A DNA stretch of 64,000 bases from NCBI RefSeq assembly GCF_038095555.1, contig NZ_CP124591.1, positions 1,302,001 to 1,366,000 on the forward strand, in the 5' to 3' direction. Position numbers and translations under genes: made by a program. The notes below the pieces were generated by a model, which searched no databases, was not told where the DNA came from, and saw only the letters and a list, made by a program, of their open reading frames with translations. The DNA is from Macrococcoides psychrotolerans (lineage in GTDB: Bacteria > Bacillota > Bacilli > Staphylococcales > Staphylococcaceae). This document shows positions 63,626-64,000 of the stretch, piece by piece. The first letter of the stretch is position 1; every line of letters starts with the position of its first letter.

Positions 63626-64000
63626 CACAAAATGATACATCAATATTCCTGCACAAACGGCAACGTTCAGACTTTCAGCCCTACCATAAATGGGTATATA
63701 TAAATTTTCATCTGTAGCGGATAGTATTTCAGGGTTCACACCTTGCCCTTCATTTCCTAATACAATCATAAAATTATCACTTGGTATGACTTCTTTATAA
63801 TCACGTGCCTTCTCTAAACTCGTACCATAGATTGTACCGTTAGACTTTGAGCTTGCTTCATCAAAATCCATCTCAATGACCGGTATATGAAACACACTAC
63901 CTTGAGATGCACGCAGAACTTTGTCGTTATAAATATCAACAGTCCCTTTTGCTATAATAACGGCGTCCAATCCTGCTGCATCAGCTGTACGAATAATCGT
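63620..64000 (-). CDS. TrmH/SpoU family RNA methyltransferase (partial)
   Basis: C-terminal part of a 2'-O-ribose methyltransferase; the reading frame continues to the window edge, so the N-terminus is missing. TIIRTADAAGLDAVI begins the visible part and is the conserved SpoU motif 1; FMIVLGNEGQGV (motif 2) and IYIPIYGRAESLNVAVCAGI (motif 3, the SAM knot) follow. The upstream neighbour of pheS in staphylococci and bacilli is also a TrmH-type protein (YsgA). Confidence 0.9.
   Translation of the reverse strand, partial: TIIRTADAAGLDAVIIAKGTVDIYNDKVLRASQGSVFHIPVIEMDFDEASSKSNGTIYGTSLEKARDYKEVIPSDNFMIVLGNEGQGVNPEILSATDENLYIPIYGRAESLNVAVCAGILMYHFVK

Overview
The window looks like a chromosomal segment of a low-GC Firmicute of the family Staphylococcaceae, most likely Macrococcus or a close relative. 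Reasons: an AT-rich sequence with strong AGGAGG ribosome sites; a fused secDF gene; a ribosomal protein L27 with the N-terminal extension typical of Firmicutes, next to its processing protease; and blocks that match the Bacillus/Staphylococcus core order (apt-recJ, secDF-yajC-tgt-queA-ruvBA, obg-rpmA-prp-rplU-mreDC, radC-comC-folC-valS, hemLBDCXA-engB-clpX-tig, murI-sdhBAC-uvrC-trxA-mutS2-polX-cvpA-zapA-rnhC-pheTS). Species assignment is inference. No insertion sequence, prophage, CRISPR array or rRNA operon was seen.

Almost everything is on the minus strand, so transcription runs from high to low coordinates. The plus-strand genes are a sirtuin (43276-44007), RNase HIII (57523-58464) and a cell-wall anchored surface protein (62387-63433). 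Layout from the left: adenine salvage and recJ (73-2866); an M20 hydrolase/enolase-superfamily epimerase pair (2894-5123); protein export, queuosine synthesis and Holliday-junction genes (5268-11699); an ACT protein, Obg and a Spo0B-like protein (11708-13945); the L21/Prp/L27 ribosomal cluster (14122-15045); MreCD and a NagZ-like lipoprotein (15182-17717); a heterodimeric ABC exporter behind a leader-peptide attenuator (18816-22518); radC and competence peptidase comC (22914-24322); a YfcC carrier (24492-25874); folC and valS behind a T-box (26032-30214); a complete early heme operon hemAXCDBL (31894-37975); GTPase, ClpX and trigger factor (38066-41420); TPR, Nudix and sirtuin genes and tRNA-Arg (41510-44163); ysnB, rdgB, murI and MarR (44326-46646); succinate dehydrogenase (46784-49956); uvrC, trxA, mutS2 and polX (50160-56569); cvpA, zapA and rnhC (56616-58464); pheST behind a T-box (58488-62233); the surface protein; and the start of an RNA methyltransferase cut by the window edge.

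Most of the window is ordinary housekeeping. The parts that deserve attention are small: a 25-codon leader peptide with an intrinsic terminator before the drug-type ABC exporter; a Spo0B-type phosphotransferase-like protein in what should be a non-sporulating lineage; a candidate ComK box at comC; a repeated TTTGTGAAAT motif and a Fur-like box before sdhCAB; an unannotated 31-residue membrane protein after mutS2; a surface protein with a non-standard LPESG sorting signal; and an epimerase whose substrate motif differs from known Ala-Glu epimerases.
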